In this document: positions 15,465-24,067 of the stretch, one piece after another
How positions within the stretch are numbered: position 1 is the stretch's first letter
Layout of the letters: each line of letters starts with the position of its first letter
From: a virus
Length of the DNA: 59,437 bases
Direction: 5' to 3' (one strand)
Virus record (IMG/VR): IMGVR_UViG_3300028569_002710
Span: 1 to 59,437 of that record
Notes under the pieces: model-generated
What the model was told of the DNA's origin: nothing
Database searches by the model: none
What the model saw: only the letters and a program-made list of their open reading frames with translations
Position numbers and translations under genes: made by a program

Positions 15465-16043
15465 TCACTTTATTTTCTTGAAAACAGAATATGGATAATT
15501 TTCATTGGATTTCATATTGTCTTTTTCAAATTTGGCGAATTTTCCACTATCATTTTTTAATGATAATGGTTCAAAAGAATCAGCAACACTTGTATCTGTC
15601 ATCTTGAAATTTGAATTATAAATTACAAAATAACCATCTTTGTTGAGCTTATTGGACAATTCAACAACAGATTCCTCAAATTTAGAGAAAGGATAAATTT
15701 CACTACAATCTTTTCTGTTTTGCAATTGCGGATATCGACAGAAAACAGACAAAGCAAAAATAAAATCAAATGTACCATGGCCTTCAGCCGTTGTATCATA
15801 AGATATTTTATCACTATTTTTCATATAGTTGGCTATTTTTATAAACCTTTCATTAATATCAATTCCAACAATTTCTGATTCAGGAAAATAATTTACTAGA
15901 GTCTTGCATTCTAGTCCAATTGAACATCCGAAAGACATAATTCGGATATTCCCTGTTTTTAATTTTGAACAGTAATCGAAAAGATCAGGATAACGATTCT
16001 TTCTTGTTATACCGCTATATTGATGTAATTTATTTTTATCCAT
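15465..16043 (-). CDS. Class I SAM-dependent methyltransferase
   Basis: 192 residues from the ATG at 16043, which has AAGGAG 5-6 nt upstream. Motif I is IMSFGCSIGLECKTL (about residues 36-50), followed by acidic strand end VGIDIN and FDFIFALSVF. A C-terminal strand DGYFVIYNSNFK completes the Rossmann fold. The substrate is unknown. It is monocistronic, between a fibre gene and the sigma gene. Confidence 0.75.
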   Translation of the reverse strand: MDKNKLHQYSGITRKNRYPDLFDYCSKLKTGNIRIMSFGCSIGLECKTLVNYFPESEIVGIDINERFIKIANYMKNSDKISYDTTAEGHGTFDFIFALSVFCRYPQLQNRKDCSEIYPFSKFEESVVELSNKLNKDGYFVIYNSNFKMTDTSVADSFEPLSLKNDSGKFAKFEKDNMKSNENYPYSVFKKIK

Positions 16044-16174
16044 AATACTCCTTAAAAAAGTCTTGAATTGCAAACTGTGATAGCTGGTACAAATAAATTT
16101 TTTAATTTATGCTTTAACATTAAATGTATATCAAAAATCATCTATGTATTTATAAAATTTTTACCAAATTTAAT

Positions 16175-16203
16175 TTGACAACATCATTGATTGGTAATAT
16201 TTT
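16175..16203 (+). promoter_or_regulatory. Probable sigma70-type promoter for the sigma-factor gene
   Basis: A perfect TTGACA is separated by 17 bp from TATTTT, about 36 bp before the ATG at 16240. This host-type promoter would make the gene an early one. Confidence 0.55.
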
Positions 16204-16239
16204 ATCTATATGGTTATTTATTTTTAATCAGAGGCAGTT

Positions 16240-17142
16240 ATGAATAATTCTGATTGTGTTCATGAAAAAATTAAATTCTTTCACCATGCCAGCTTCGATG
16301 ATATCAATCAGCGTAATAAAATCATGGAAAGAATTCCAGAATACAAAGAATTTCAGAAAAGTCTAAGCAAAGTCCAAAAAATTAAAACCGATAAAATAAA
16401 CCCAGAAATGCTTCCTTGCTACCAATCTGCTCTCCTCAATTTCCAACAAGAACAACATCTCTTCAAAAAGCTTAATTTTTTGAAATATCGTGCAAAAAAT
16501 TTATTTTCCAATGTCAATTGCAAACATTTAGAAGCAAAACATAAACTTGCCAATCACTTATACCGAAAAGCTCTTGCTGTCAGGAACCAAATCGCTGAAT
16601 GCAATTTCCGACTAGCAACTCAAATCATGAAACATAAAAATGTAATGCAAGATGGAAACAGCACTGAACAAATGTTAAGCGATGCTTATTTCGATGTTTT
16701 GAAGGCTGTTGACTATTTCAACTGGACACTTGGACATAGATTCAGCACATATGCAACTTGGGTCGTGAAGAAGAATTTCTTCAGAGACGCTAAGACCAAG
16801 ATGAATCAATCTGAAAAAGTTTCATTTCTTGATGATTCTCGTGCAGAAATGATCGAAGATAGAGGCACTGGAGAGGCTGATGAAAAGGACCATGAATCAA
16901 GACAATGTCTGATTAAGAGACTGATTGGAATGCTCGTCCGTGAGAATATAGGCACTGATCGAGTAAGGCAAGCATATGTACTCGAAAAATATTTCGGCGT
17001 AAATGGACGTGACAAAATGACACTCGAACAAATCAGTGATGAGGTGGGAGTGACGAAAGAAAGAGTCCGACAACTCAAGGAAAAAGGGTTGGAATGGATC
17101 AGGGAAAAAGTCGAAGAATTAGGACTTTCCATTGATGATTAG
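16240..17142 (+). CDS. Sigma-70 family RNA polymerase sigma factor
   Basis: 300 residues. A basic, Lys-rich N-terminus (about 1-105) is followed by region 2 with AYFDVLKAVDYFNWTLGHRF and STYATWVVKK. Region 4 is MTLEQISDEVGVTKERVRQLKEKGLEWI near residues 265-290, the -35-binding helix-turn-helix of primary-type sigma factors. Region 3 is short. It would redirect host RNA polymerase to phage promoters. A consensus-like promoter and AGAGGCAG site precede it. A second, different sigma gene lies at 52279. Confidence 0.9.
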   Translation: MNNSDCVHEKIKFFHHASFDDINQRNKIMERIPEYKEFQKSLSKVQKIKTDKINPEMLPCYQSALLNFQQEQHLFKKLNFLKYRAKNLFSNVNCKHLEAKHKLANHLYRKALAVRNQIAECNFRLATQIMKHKNVMQDGNSTEQMLSDAYFDVLKAVDYFNWTLGHRFSTYATWVVKKNFFRDAKTKMNQSEKVSFLDDSRAEMIEDRGTGEADEKDHESRQCLIKRLIGMLVRENIGTDRVRQAYVLEKYFGVNGRDKMTLEQISDEVGVTKERVRQLKEKGLEWIREKVEELGLSIDD

Positions 17143-17150
17143 ATTTTTGC

Positions 17151-17179
17151 TTTACATTCAATAAAAAGACGAGTATACT
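17151..17179 (+). promoter_or_regulatory. Strong sigma70-type promoter
   Basis: TTTACA and TATACT, each matching consensus at 5 of 6 positions, have the optimal 17-bp spacing. The expected transcript start is near 17186, just at the start of a structured leader for the gene at 17275. Confidence 0.65.
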
Positions 17180-17181
17180 CA

Positions 17182-17263
17182 CTTTGCTGACGCAAACGAT
17201 GTGGTCCTGACTCACAATGTGTGGTAAGTCAGGTCAACCTTCACAAAGTATGTGCCAGCAAAG
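17182..17263 (+). promoter_or_regulatory. Structured 5' leader
   Basis: CTTTGCTG (17182-17189) pairs with CAGCAAAG (17256-17263), enclosing a second hairpin CCTGACT/AGTCAGG (17206-17233). The ATG follows 11 nt after the outer stem. It may stabilise the mRNA or respond to a ligand; no known riboswitch class is recognised. Confidence 0.5.
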
Positions 17264-17274
17264 GGTTAGATAAC

Positions 17275-18168
17275 ATGTCAACTAAGCGTGCTGTTTCTTC
17301 GCAACAGATTTCCTCTACTGTTGCCTCTGTGGGTGTCAAGAAAACTGGTTTGGCTGGTCTTGCCAAAATTGCCAGTAAGTCATCGTCGCCAAACAACAAG
17401 CCCCAGAAATGGGAAATGCCTTTGACTCCTGAGTCTCAATTGCAGGCTCAAAGATGGATTGCTGCCAAGACTGTCCTCGAACCAGTGATGGCTCGTGTCG
17501 AGAACAGCAAGGATGAATTCGTCCAATATGCTATGAGCGTCATGGCCCAGAAGCTGTTTGATAACAAGAGCAAACCTTCAAACCCCCTTGTTGTCCTCCG
17601 CAAAGAGGATGGGAGCATCGATAGCACTTTTCAGTTCTTGATGACAGACAAGTTCAAGGTGAAGCTACCAGAAGCTCCAGTTGATGAAGATGCAGCAGAA
17701 TTTTACGCTACCATATTTTCTGATTTAGGTTTGCATCCTCATGACGCAAACAATTTGGTTGAAAGCGAACTCGATCTTTCGCCAAGCATCGAATTCCGCA
17801 GTCCCAAGGAATTGACTTCGGGCCGTTACGGTGAAAACAGGGAGTGGATTGAGTCCACTCCAGCAGAAAAGTTAGCAGGTGAAAAAATGACTGCACTTGT
17901 CCTTTGGAACGGACAAGGGAAGGCTCCTGCTGCTCTAACGGACGAAGAGAAGGCCTTGGTGGTTGTGAGTTCAGCTTCTGTGAAAATCAAGGCTGGATTC
18001 TATGATCGTCTATCCACCTATTGCCGTTCTGTGGAGCAGGTTGTGGCCGTTTTAGGCTTGATTCAACCTGTAGTCTATCCAGCCTACGCAAAGTTCGCCA
18101 CAAATGATTCTGTGACAGTACAGGCTCAGCGAAAAATCGCAGCGGCTGCGGAAATTTTGGGTGGATAA
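17275..18168 (+). CDS. Probably highly expressed unknown protein
   Basis: 297 residues from the ATG at 17275 (a frame extension upstream would run through the leader). Codon use and GC (near half) differ from the AT-rich neighbours and resemble csrA and parB here. A Ser/Lys-rich N-terminus is followed by an all-helical acidic body with PEAPVDEDAAEFYATIFSDL, then SASVKIKAGFYDRL. I recognise no family. The combination of a near-consensus promoter, structured leader, optimised codons and a strong terminator suggests an abundant structural or nucleic-acid-binding protein. Confidence 0.75.
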   Translation: MSTKRAVSSQQISSTVASVGVKKTGLAGLAKIASKSSSPNNKPQKWEMPLTPESQLQAQRWIAAKTVLEPVMARVENSKDEFVQYAMSVMAQKLFDNKSKPSNPLVVLRKEDGSIDSTFQFLMTDKFKVKLPEAPVDEDAAEFYATIFSDLGLHPHDANNLVESELDLSPSIEFRSPKELTSGRYGENREWIESTPAEKLAGEKMTALVLWNGQGKAPAALTDEEKALVVVSSASVKIKAGFYDRLSTYCRSVEQVVAVLGLIQPVVYPAYAKFATNDSVTVQAQRKIAAAAEILGG

Positions 18169-18190
18169 TAAAACCTAAAGTTGTTAATAT

Positions 18191-18224
18191 AAGGGGGAAG
18201 GCTCAATGCTTTCCCCCTTTTTTT
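18191..18224 (+). terminator. Intrinsic terminator
   Basis: AAGGGGGAA pairs with TTCCCCCTT, extended by GGC/GCT in the loop, and is followed by T8. It ends the monocistronic unit at 17275-18168. Confidence 0.9.
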
Positions 18225-18239
18225 AGGTGCAATGATAAA

Positions 18240-18770
18240 ATGTTAGAATCTTTAATTGCTGCCACATCAATAAAAGAAAAAGTTGCTATTATTTGCGACT
18301 TTTATAAATCAAAAAGGCTCGACAACAATCTTGAGCCGATGTGGATTCATAGAGCTTATGAAATCGCACAACATTATCTTGATGATAAATTGCCAAAAGA
18401 AGAAATGGGCATTCTTCATGAAGTTATTCGTAGTCATTTAATGCCAGATGGAACTGAAGTTCTGTCCATGCCTAATGTGCCGAAAAGTCCAATTCGTATT
18501 ATGCATCAAGGATGGAAGATTGGAACTCCGACATGGATATTCATGGGAAGAAAAGAACCTGATGCTGTGACTGATTTAGGAAACAAATGGGTTGCGGTAA
18601 AAAGAACAGTTCCTCCAGATCTTTACAAATCATTTGACCCCAAAATACCAGATACGATTTGGTTAGCTTATAACTTGGAAAAACAATTTGGTCTAGATTC
18701 AAAAAATTGTATTGGACCAGCTTTGTATCTCAATCAGTTAGTCGAGATCGTAGAAGAACAACCACGATGA
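18240..18770 (+). CDS. Unknown soluble protein
   Basis: 176 residues, mixed alpha/beta, with WIHRAYEIAQHYL, a PKSPIRIMHQGWKIGTPTW stretch and KWVAVKRTVPPDLY. It is expected to be cytoplasmic. No family is recognised. It lies 8 bp before the next small gene and likely shares a transcript with it. The start ATG is preceded by AGGTGCAATGATAA. Confidence 0.6.
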   Translation: MLESLIAATSIKEKVAIICDFYKSKRLDNNLEPMWIHRAYEIAQHYLDDKLPKEEMGILHEVIRSHLMPDGTEVLSMPNVPKSPIRIMHQGWKIGTPTWIFMGRKEPDAVTDLGNKWVAVKRTVPPDLYKSFDPKIPDTIWLAYNLEKQFGLDSKNCIGPALYLNQLVEIVEEQPR

Positions 18771-18777
18771 GGGCATC

Positions 18778-18960
18778 ATGGAAAACAACAGATGGAGTCA
18801 AGAAATGACTGAGATTTGCAACGATGATATTCTTGACTATTTCGATAAAGGCAAGTCTATACTTGTTTCTTATAAATTTTTATATGATGGTTTAGAAAAA
18901 ATTCGTTTTGTAAGAATAAACGAAAAAAATCACTTTGTGAAAAAAGTCAAAAAAAATTAA
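18778..18960 (+). CDS. Small unknown protein
   Basis: 60 residues. The acidic first half has NNRWSQEMTEICNDDI; the basic C-terminus ends KKVKKN. GAGGGC lies upstream of the ATG. It probably forms a two-gene operon with the preceding gene. No motif is recognised. Confidence 0.6.
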   Translation: MENNRWSQEMTEICNDDILDYFDKGKSILVSYKFLYDGLEKIRFVRINEKNHFVKKVKKN

Positions 18961-18974
18961 AAACAGAATTTTAA

Positions 18975-19319
18975 TTATTGTCCATTGATTTGTGCTGAAG
19001 AAAATTTAATCAGCATGATTCCTATGAACATCATGCTGATTCCGATTAAACCAATTTTATTGAATTTGATTCCAAATATTAATATTGGTAAAAAATAATA
19101 GACTAAAACCAAAGTGAAGTCATACATCATGCTAAAGGCATATATTTCCTTTTGCTCTGAAATTACTTTTGTGCCGCTAAACCAAAGATAGTTGCAAACA
19201 CTTCCTACTAATATTCCAAGTGGGACATACCACCAGAAAGCATGTAATTCTTTCTTGTAACTGATAAAACATGATATAGCATTAAACAATGCTGCTACAA
19301 GAAGAATTAAATATTGCAT
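18975..19319 (-). CDS. Four-span membrane protein (EamA/SMR-like)
   Basis: 114 residues with four hydrophobic helices at about 1-20, 28-50, 62-82 and 88-108. Size and spacing recall a half-EamA or small-multidrug-resistance type transporter, but the defining SMR glutamate in helix 1 is absent. Convergent with the gene ending at 18960. Function is unknown. Confidence 0.6.
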   Translation of the reverse strand: MQYLILLVAALFNAISCFISYKKELHAFWWYVPLGILVGSVCNYLWFSGTKVISEQKEIYAFSMMYDFTLVLVYYFLPILIFGIKFNKIGLIGISMMFIGIMLIKFSSAQINGQ

Positions 19320-19474
19320 TGTTTCTCAAATCAAGAATGATTTTTAGATCTACACTTCTTATTATATTATTTTTTCCTAAATTCGTAAAGATGCAGAATT
19401 AAATTTCTCTGAGCAAAAAACCTATAATTTGCCTGATACTTATTTTTTTCTTAAACTTTAATGGAGGAAAAATT

Positions 19475-19933
19475 ATGAAACTTGATTTTTTGTCTAATCT
19501 TTTGACTAATGAAGATGTGAATGTGAGTTTCCTTTTGCCTTCTGGCAAGTATGTGAGTCCTCATTTTCATGTCACGGAAGTTGCCAAGGTGCAGAAGGCA
19601 TTTACTGATTGTGGTGGCGTAAAAAGAAGCAAGGAATATGTAACTCTTCAGTTGTGGCATGGTGATGATTTCGATCATCGTTTAACGACAAATACTCTTT
19701 CCAAAATTATTGGTCATTTGGATGATAAATCCGCAATAAATTTAGAAGTTCTCGTTGAGTTGGAGGAAAGTACAATTGGACTATATGAAATTGAAGAAGC
19801 TATAGTTTATGGAGGCTTTAATTCCATGAAAAGTCAGGCTATTGTTTTCCAGTTGAAGAGGACTTCGACTAATTGTCTTGCCCCTGATAAGTGTGGTCTA
19901 AAGCCACAAAAATGTGGAACAAACTGCTGCTAA
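19475..19933 (+). CDS. DUF6428-family protein with Cys-rich tail
   Basis: 152 residues. The pattern of FLLPSGKYVSPHFHVTEVAK, FTDCGGV, YVTLQLWHGDDFDHRL and TNTLSKII fits the DUF6428 family, which is otherwise bacterial and often near arsenic or stress genes. The C-terminus adds CLAPDKCGLKPQKCGTNCC, five cysteines that could bind metal. An AATGGAGGA site precedes the ATG. It is followed 15 bp later by another well-initiated small gene. A role in metal or redox sensing is possible but unproven. Confidence 0.75.
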   Translation: MKLDFLSNLLTNEDVNVSFLLPSGKYVSPHFHVTEVAKVQKAFTDCGGVKRSKEYVTLQLWHGDDFDHRLTTNTLSKIIGHLDDKSAINLEVLVELEESTIGLYEIEEAIVYGGFNSMKSQAIVFQLKRTSTNCLAPDKCGLKPQKCGTNCC

Positions 19934-19948
19934 AGGAGGATTGAACTG

Positions 19949-20203
19949 ATGTTTTGTGAATTACCTATTGTGCAACCTGAAACTTGTTTTGCGATTGAGG
20001 GTGAGTGCGTCAATCAAGACGACACAGCCCTAGTCAAGAAGCTTTACAAGCAAATAAAGAGGAAGAACCCAATAGTTGCGGTATGGATCAGAGAATGGTC
20101 TAAAAAGACAAAAGACAAGATGGGAGCGATGGCATGCGCTCTTATTGTTTATCGTCTTATTGAAAGTCAGTTTGAAGCAGATTTCATGAATGAGATGCTT
20201 TGA
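19949..20203 (+). CDS. Small unknown protein in operon with DUF6428
   Basis: 84 residues with an AAAGGAGGA ribosome-binding site. It contains KKLYKQIKRKNPIVAVWIRE followed by KMGAMACALIVYRLIE, suggesting an alpha-helical fold. No family is recognised. It is co-transcribed with the DUF6428 gene, and a long hairpin follows right after its stop codon. Confidence 0.7.
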   Translation: MFCELPIVQPETCFAIEGECVNQDDTALVKKLYKQIKRKNPIVAVWIREWSKKTKDKMGAMACALIVYRLIESQFEADFMNEML

Positions 20204-20208
20204 TTTTT

Positions 20209-20246
20209 CTTGGTTAGAGATGCTAAATATATCATCTCTAACCAAG
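20209..20246 (+). promoter_or_regulatory. 14-bp hairpin overlapping the ribosome-binding site of the DUF1003 gene
   Basis: CTTGGTTAGAGATG (20209-20222) pairs perfectly with 20233-20246 across a 10-nt loop. The AAGGA site of the next gene begins inside the 3' arm, and the ATG is 8 nt later. No T-tract follows on either strand. Same architecture as the hairpin at 4236. Confidence 0.65.
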
Positions 20247-20253
20247 GATCATG

Positions 20254-20658
20254 ATGGAACAAGATTGCCGTACCTTGGGCGAAAAAGTCAGTGATGCAGT
20301 TGCCAAGTTCGGAGGTTCTTGGAATTTCATTCTATCTGGTTTTTTTATAATCCTAATTTGGGTTATATCTAACAACATTTATTTATTCTACCACTGGGAC
20401 GAATATCCATTTATTCTTCTCAACCTGTTTCTTTCCTTGATTGCAGCTTTTCAAGCGCCATTCATCATGATGGCTCAAAGAAGAGTTGAAGTAAAGCAGG
20501 ACGCAATTTACAGGGCTCTATTCAGAGAAATCAAGGAACTGGTAGAAATAGACCTTAATCTCGAACACGAGGTTTTGGAAACAAATAAAAAACTAGAACA
20601 GGAAATTCAACTAATAAAACAAATTCTAGAGAAGCCTCAGGCCGAAGAGACATTATGA
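20254..20658 (+). CDS. DUF1003 membrane protein
   Basis: 134 residues from the second of two adjacent ATGs, which has better spacing from AAGGA. GEKVSDAVAKFGGSWNFI, the helix pair FIILIWVISNNIYLFYHW and FILLNLFLSLIAAFQAPFIM, and MAQRR define DUF1003. The C-terminal 50 residues form a Glu/Lys coiled coil. It is an inner-membrane protein of unknown function found in many bacteria. It overlaps the downstream HNH gene by 4 nt. Confidence 0.85.
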   Translation: MEQDCRTLGEKVSDAVAKFGGSWNFILSGFFIILIWVISNNIYLFYHWDEYPFILLNLFLSLIAAFQAPFIMMAQRRVEVKQDAIYRALFREIKELVEIDLNLEHEVLETNKKLEQEIQLIKQILEKPQAEETL

Positions 20659-21551
20659 AATACAGGGCAACCTGCACAATTATATTTAACTTTGAATCTG
20701 ATTTGCCTTATGAACAAGCTTTGGAACTAGCAAAACAACATCTAGACGATATTCCCACGAAAGAGGGAATCGATGACATCAGAACAATTCTCCAACTCGA
20801 TAAGTTAAAATCAAAGGTTGAAAAAATAAAACTTGGAGAATTTACGCTTGATGAAGTAATGCCTTTCATAACAAATGATCCAGAAAGAAAAGAATACCAA
20901 GTCAAGAATACGATCTATCAAGTAAAAATGAATACAGACAGATATCATGTATTCAAAAATAACATGTTTTGTGTTTCATGTGGATTGGAAGGGAAAAAAC
21001 TATTACTTGAATGTTATCCTGCTGATATGATCCCACATTTTAATCTTTATGGCGAAGAAGACAACAAACTTGTTCTTTTCACAAAAGACCACATCACAGC
21101 AAAAGCTTTTGGAGGAGAAGACACTCTCGATAACTTCCAGACCATGTGCAGCACTTGCAATACTTTGAAGGCTCACAGCAATCTCACAGTTGATTCAGTG
21201 GCTAAACTACGAAGAACATATGACGAGAATAGAAAAAAAATAGGTAAAAAGAAACTTCATGTTCTTATAGAAAATGAAAGATTGAAACTTGAACAGCCAT
21301 GGCCTCATTTAATTTATAAAAATAATTCCAAACCAGCAAATGCAGTCCAATGCCTTTTTAACATGGTCATATTTGAAGATGGGGACGAAATGATTGCAGT
21401 TCCAGAAAAAGAATTACCAAAATCTATTGTTGCAAGAGGATGCATTGAAAAAGATACATATCTCGAAGAAATTCTAGAAATAAACAATAAGAGCGCATGT
21501 AAATTATCTGACTTGGTAGTGATTATCGCCAAAGAGTATCTTACAAAATGA
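20655..21551 (+). CDS. HNH endonuclease with N-terminal extension
   Basis: 298 residues. The centre contains MFCVSCGLEGKKL, KDHITAKAFGGEDTLDNFQT and MCSTCNTLKA (about residues 100-175): two CxxC zinc pairs and the DHI...N catalytic core. The first 90 residues resemble a small regulatory domain with DLPYEQALELAKQHL; the C-terminal 100 residues are unassigned. ATGA overlap with the DUF1003 gene implies coupled translation. Possible homing or restriction-type nuclease. Confidence 0.8.
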   Translation: MKYRATCTIIFNFESDLPYEQALELAKQHLDDIPTKEGIDDIRTILQLDKLKSKVEKIKLGEFTLDEVMPFITNDPERKEYQVKNTIYQVKMNTDRYHVFKNNMFCVSCGLEGKKLLLECYPADMIPHFNLYGEEDNKLVLFTKDHITAKAFGGEDTLDNFQTMCSTCNTLKAHSNLTVDSVAKLRRTYDENRKKIGKKKLHVLIENERLKLEQPWPHLIYKNNSKPANAVQCLFNMVIFEDGDEMIAVPEKELPKSIVARGCIEKDTYLEEILEINNKSACKLSDLVVIIAKEYLTK

Positions 21552-21593
21552 AAAAACAAACACTAAATACTTTAGTTAAATTAAAGGAGTGCT

Positions 21594-22196
21594 ATGGAAC
21601 TAGAAGATTGGGAGAAAGAACTTAGAAATGAGTATGGGAGTCCTGAAGTTAAGGCTGAACCTACACCATCAGCCCAATCCACTCCAGTTCCTGTGCAAGA
21701 ACCAAAAGTAGAAGAACCAAAAGTAGAAATCAAACCTGTAGATGACAAATCTAAAGATAGCGGCACATGGCTATTCCTTGTTCTTTTTTTAATTCTTGGA
21801 ATTACAATAGTTTGGATCTATGATGACAAAACTGGTGGCAAAATAAAGTCTTCAATCATGTCCACGTTCCATAGCAAAGAAAATGTTCAGCCTGAAGAAA
21901 AAGAATTGATATCTGATGCTGAAGTTGGCAAATTAAAAAATGAATTAGAAAAATTTAGATCAGAAAATAAAACAGCTATTGATGCAATTCAAGCAAAATT
22001 AAATTCAAACTCATCAAAAATTGGGTTAATGGGTTTACTTATAAACGAAAATTTCACTATGATCATGAACGGCAAAGATGCAAGTGATTTCATTTTCTTT
22101 AATCGTGATTGGACATTGGACAGAATGCCAAAATACATCGAAATGACAGAAGATGATAAAGAATATCTTAAAAAATTTATAAGAAAAAATCAGTAA
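21594..22196 (+). CDS. Single-span membrane protein with Pro/Glu-rich N-terminus and coiled coil
   Basis: 200 residues. Residues 15-50 are Pro/Val/Glu-rich (repeated EPKVEEPKVE) and face the cytoplasm. One membrane helix lies at about 59-78. The C-terminal domain begins with a coiled coil (ELEKFRSENKTAIDAIQAKL). AAAGGAGTG precedes the ATG. It is probably a phage inner-membrane protein; function is unknown. It overlaps the convergent gene at 22190 by 7 bp. Confidence 0.65.
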   Translation: MELEDWEKELRNEYGSPEVKAEPTPSAQSTPVPVQEPKVEEPKVEIKPVDDKSKDSGTWLFLVLFLILGITIVWIYDDKTGGKIKSSIMSTFHSKENVQPEEKELISDAEVGKLKNELEKFRSENKTAIDAIQAKLNSNSSKIGLMGLLINENFTMIMNGKDASDFIFFNRDWTLDRMPKYIEMTEDDKEYLKKFIRKNQ

Positions 22197-22882
22197 GATC
22201 TGTAGACTTCGGTTCCAGTATAACCATTTGATGTAGACAAATCCATGATTGCATTAGCAATGTAATCTGCCGTAATAAGTGCTAATTCCTTATCATGTCT
22301 TAAATCATAAACAACCTCAACCTGCATTGAACTAACATTTGGATCATAATCCCATTTACGAAAATACTGATTGAGGTTGTTTCTAGACCAACCACTCATT
22401 TGCCCACCAGCTTTACCTTCGTAAGAAGTTATTCCTGATTGATTCATAAAATGCAAGAAAAGATTTTTCTGCCACACATCACATGAATAACTATTTGGCT
22501 TACCAGATCCATATCCAACTACAACATCAAGATAAGGATCTTTTGATATTATCCTATGTCTATTTCCCATGCCGTGAATATAAAAAACATATGCTATTTG
22601 ATTAGTTTTGAGAATTTTGTTTTTGAATCTAATGATTGGATCTAAAAACTCTTCACGAACAACATCTTCTTGACAATGATAGATGTTGTTGCAATCTGCA
22701 ATATCTTTGAAGATATCTACAGTTTCTCCTCTTTCCCATCCTCTGTTAATCACTGCATAAGAGCCAATAGTGGAAGCAATGGCTTCAACCATCACATCAG
22801 TATTTTCATCGTCTCCCTTATAGCCATGAGGAGCGACTACGATAACTGGAATATTACCTTCGATAATACTGACTCTTTCCAT
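22190..22882 (-). CDS. N-formylglutamate amidohydrolase-like hydrolase (tentative)
   Basis: 230 residues. VIVVAPHGYKGDDENTD near the N-terminus, VINRGWERGETVD, and later YVFYIHGMGNRHRI suggest a zinc amidohydrolase of the formylglutamate amidohydrolase/M14-like superfamily, with H19 and the later H as metal ligands. The remainder diverges strongly. If correct it would cleave small amides or peptide linkages. The alternative is another metallo-hydrolase family. The isolated gene has a moderate AAGGAAC site. Confidence 0.45.
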   Translation of the reverse strand: MERVSIIEGNIPVIVVAPHGYKGDDENTDVMVEAIASTIGSYAVINRGWERGETVDIFKDIADCNNIYHCQEDVVREEFLDPIIRFKNKILKTNQIAYVFYIHGMGNRHRIISKDPYLDVVVGYGSGKPNSYSCDVWQKNLFLHFMNQSGITSYEGKAGGQMSGWSRNNLNQYFRKWDYDPNVSSMQVEVVYDLRHDKELALITADYIANAIMDLSTSNGYTGTEVYRSY

Positions 22883-22937
22883 AATTTAATTATAGTTCCT
22901 TTTGTATTGAAAAATATTTCCAAAATAATACATAACA

Positions 22938-22963
22938 TTTGTGCTTGAAAAGGCAAGCACAAA
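22938..22963 (+). promoter_or_regulatory. 10-bp leader hairpin
   Basis: TTTGTGCTTG pairs perfectly with CAAGCACAAA across a 6-nt loop. It lies 14 nt upstream of the ATG at 22978. The ribosome-binding site AAGG is outside the stem, so the stem may protect the mRNA or end transcription arriving from upstream. Confidence 0.45.
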
Positions 22964-22977
22964 AAACAAGGGTTTTG

Positions 22978-23157
22978 ATGATTATAGACAATAAACTGGA
23001 CTTATCCTCCAAAAAAACAGATGAAATTAAAAAATATCTTGAAGCCATTCTAGCCATAAAATATAAGTTTGGTATTCCATCAAAAGAAAACGGATTTCTT
23101 AAAGTAACTATAAGCCGCCTTCAAAGAAGGTCAGATTGCTTAAACCCATCAAATTAA
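22978..23157 (+). CDS. Small unknown protein
   Basis: 59 residues from the ATG at 22978, which follows AAGGGTTTTG. It is basic and helical, with KTDEIKKYLEAILAIKYKFG and a C-terminal SRLQRRSD. No family is recognised. It is monocistronic, with a leader hairpin and an imperfect terminator overlapping its stop. Confidence 0.55.
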   Translation: MIIDNKLDLSSKKTDEIKKYLEAILAIKYKFGIPSKENGFLKVTISRLQRRSDCLNPSN

Positions 23158-23190
23158 GACAGGTCTAAGCAATCACAGACCTAATTTTTT
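23129..23190 (+). terminator. Probable intrinsic terminator
   Basis: GGTC-a-GATTGCTTA (23129-23142) pairs with TAAGCAATC-aca-GACC (23166-23181), then TAATTTTTTA follows. It overlaps the end of the small gene and the stop of the convergent gene at 23189. Confidence 0.6.
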
Positions 23191-24028
23191 ACTCGACAAT
23201 TCCGGGAACAGGTCCAACATTTTCCAAAATCCACTCTCTGCCCTTTACCTTGCAAAGCTTAACGAAAAGTAAAAATTCAAACAAGTTGTTATTTTGACTG
23301 AGATGATTCTTTCTATCTTTCGCCGACATGAAAGCTAACTTCTTGGCAAGTTCCAAAGCTTTCTTGTACTCATCTCTAGCCCTTTTTCTTTCCTCACGAG
23401 GACTGATCTTTTTCTTCTCGATTTTTATATCTTTCCATTCTGGAAACTTTCGGTCAATTGTTAATGTTGCCAATTCCTTAGAGTAATTGTGGAATCTCAC
23501 GAGGTTATAGATATACATCTTCCTCCTTTCCACTTTAATCTCATTTGAAAAATTCAATTTATGACCACTGCTGATAGAAGCATTCTCTTCAGCAAGATAA
23601 GCTGGCTGACCTGAAAGAGTGTTTTGTAACTTCCCAACAATAAAATTGGCAAATTCTAAATCGTCAGGAACGTCATATAAGTCAAAAAAACCAAAACGAC
23701 AGACAGCAGCATGATGCATTTCTGTCAGATATTCATGCCTTTCGGCATTATATCTCTTGCTTTCTGAATGGAAATGCCCCAAAAACCTTTTATTTTCAAC
23801 AAGCTTCTCAATGACCCAAGAAGATGGATCTTTACCCATATCGCTGCACAAAAGGATGCACTTGTCACCTTCAACAGTAGGCTTGATGAAAGGGTACTTT
23901 TTGAGAATTATTCTGGCTACATGTGCAGTTTTAGCGGCATCGAAACGATGGATGTAAAACCAAACTTTCTTGACGTTCATTCCCAGTTCTCCGTCTGTGA
24001 CTCTGATCTCCACATCTCTTATTCGCAT
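23189..24028 (-). CDS. Unknown protein with C-terminal basic helical domain
   Basis: 279 residues. The N-terminal 110 residues are alpha/beta with YIHRFDAAKTAHVARIILKK and LLCSDMGKDPSSWVIE. A long Lys/Arg/Glu-rich helix (EERKRARDEYKKALELAKKL) follows near residue 215. It could bind nucleic acid, but I see no known domain. It probably shares a transcript with the gene at 24068. Confidence 0.6.
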   Translation of the reverse strand: MRIRDVEIRVTDGELGMNVKKVWFYIHRFDAAKTAHVARIILKKYPFIKPTVEGDKCILLCSDMGKDPSSWVIEKLVENKRFLGHFHSESKRYNAERHEYLTEMHHAAVCRFGFFDLYDVPDDLEFANFIVGKLQNTLSGQPAYLAEENASISSGHKLNFSNEIKVERRKMYIYNLVRFHNYSKELATLTIDRKFPEWKDIKIEKKKISPREERKRARDEYKKALELAKKLAFMSAKDRKNHLSQNNNLFEFLLFVKLCKVKGREWILENVGPVPGIVE

Positions 24029-24067
24029 CGAATCTCAGTTATTTCAGAAAACTCTTCAGATAAAAAA

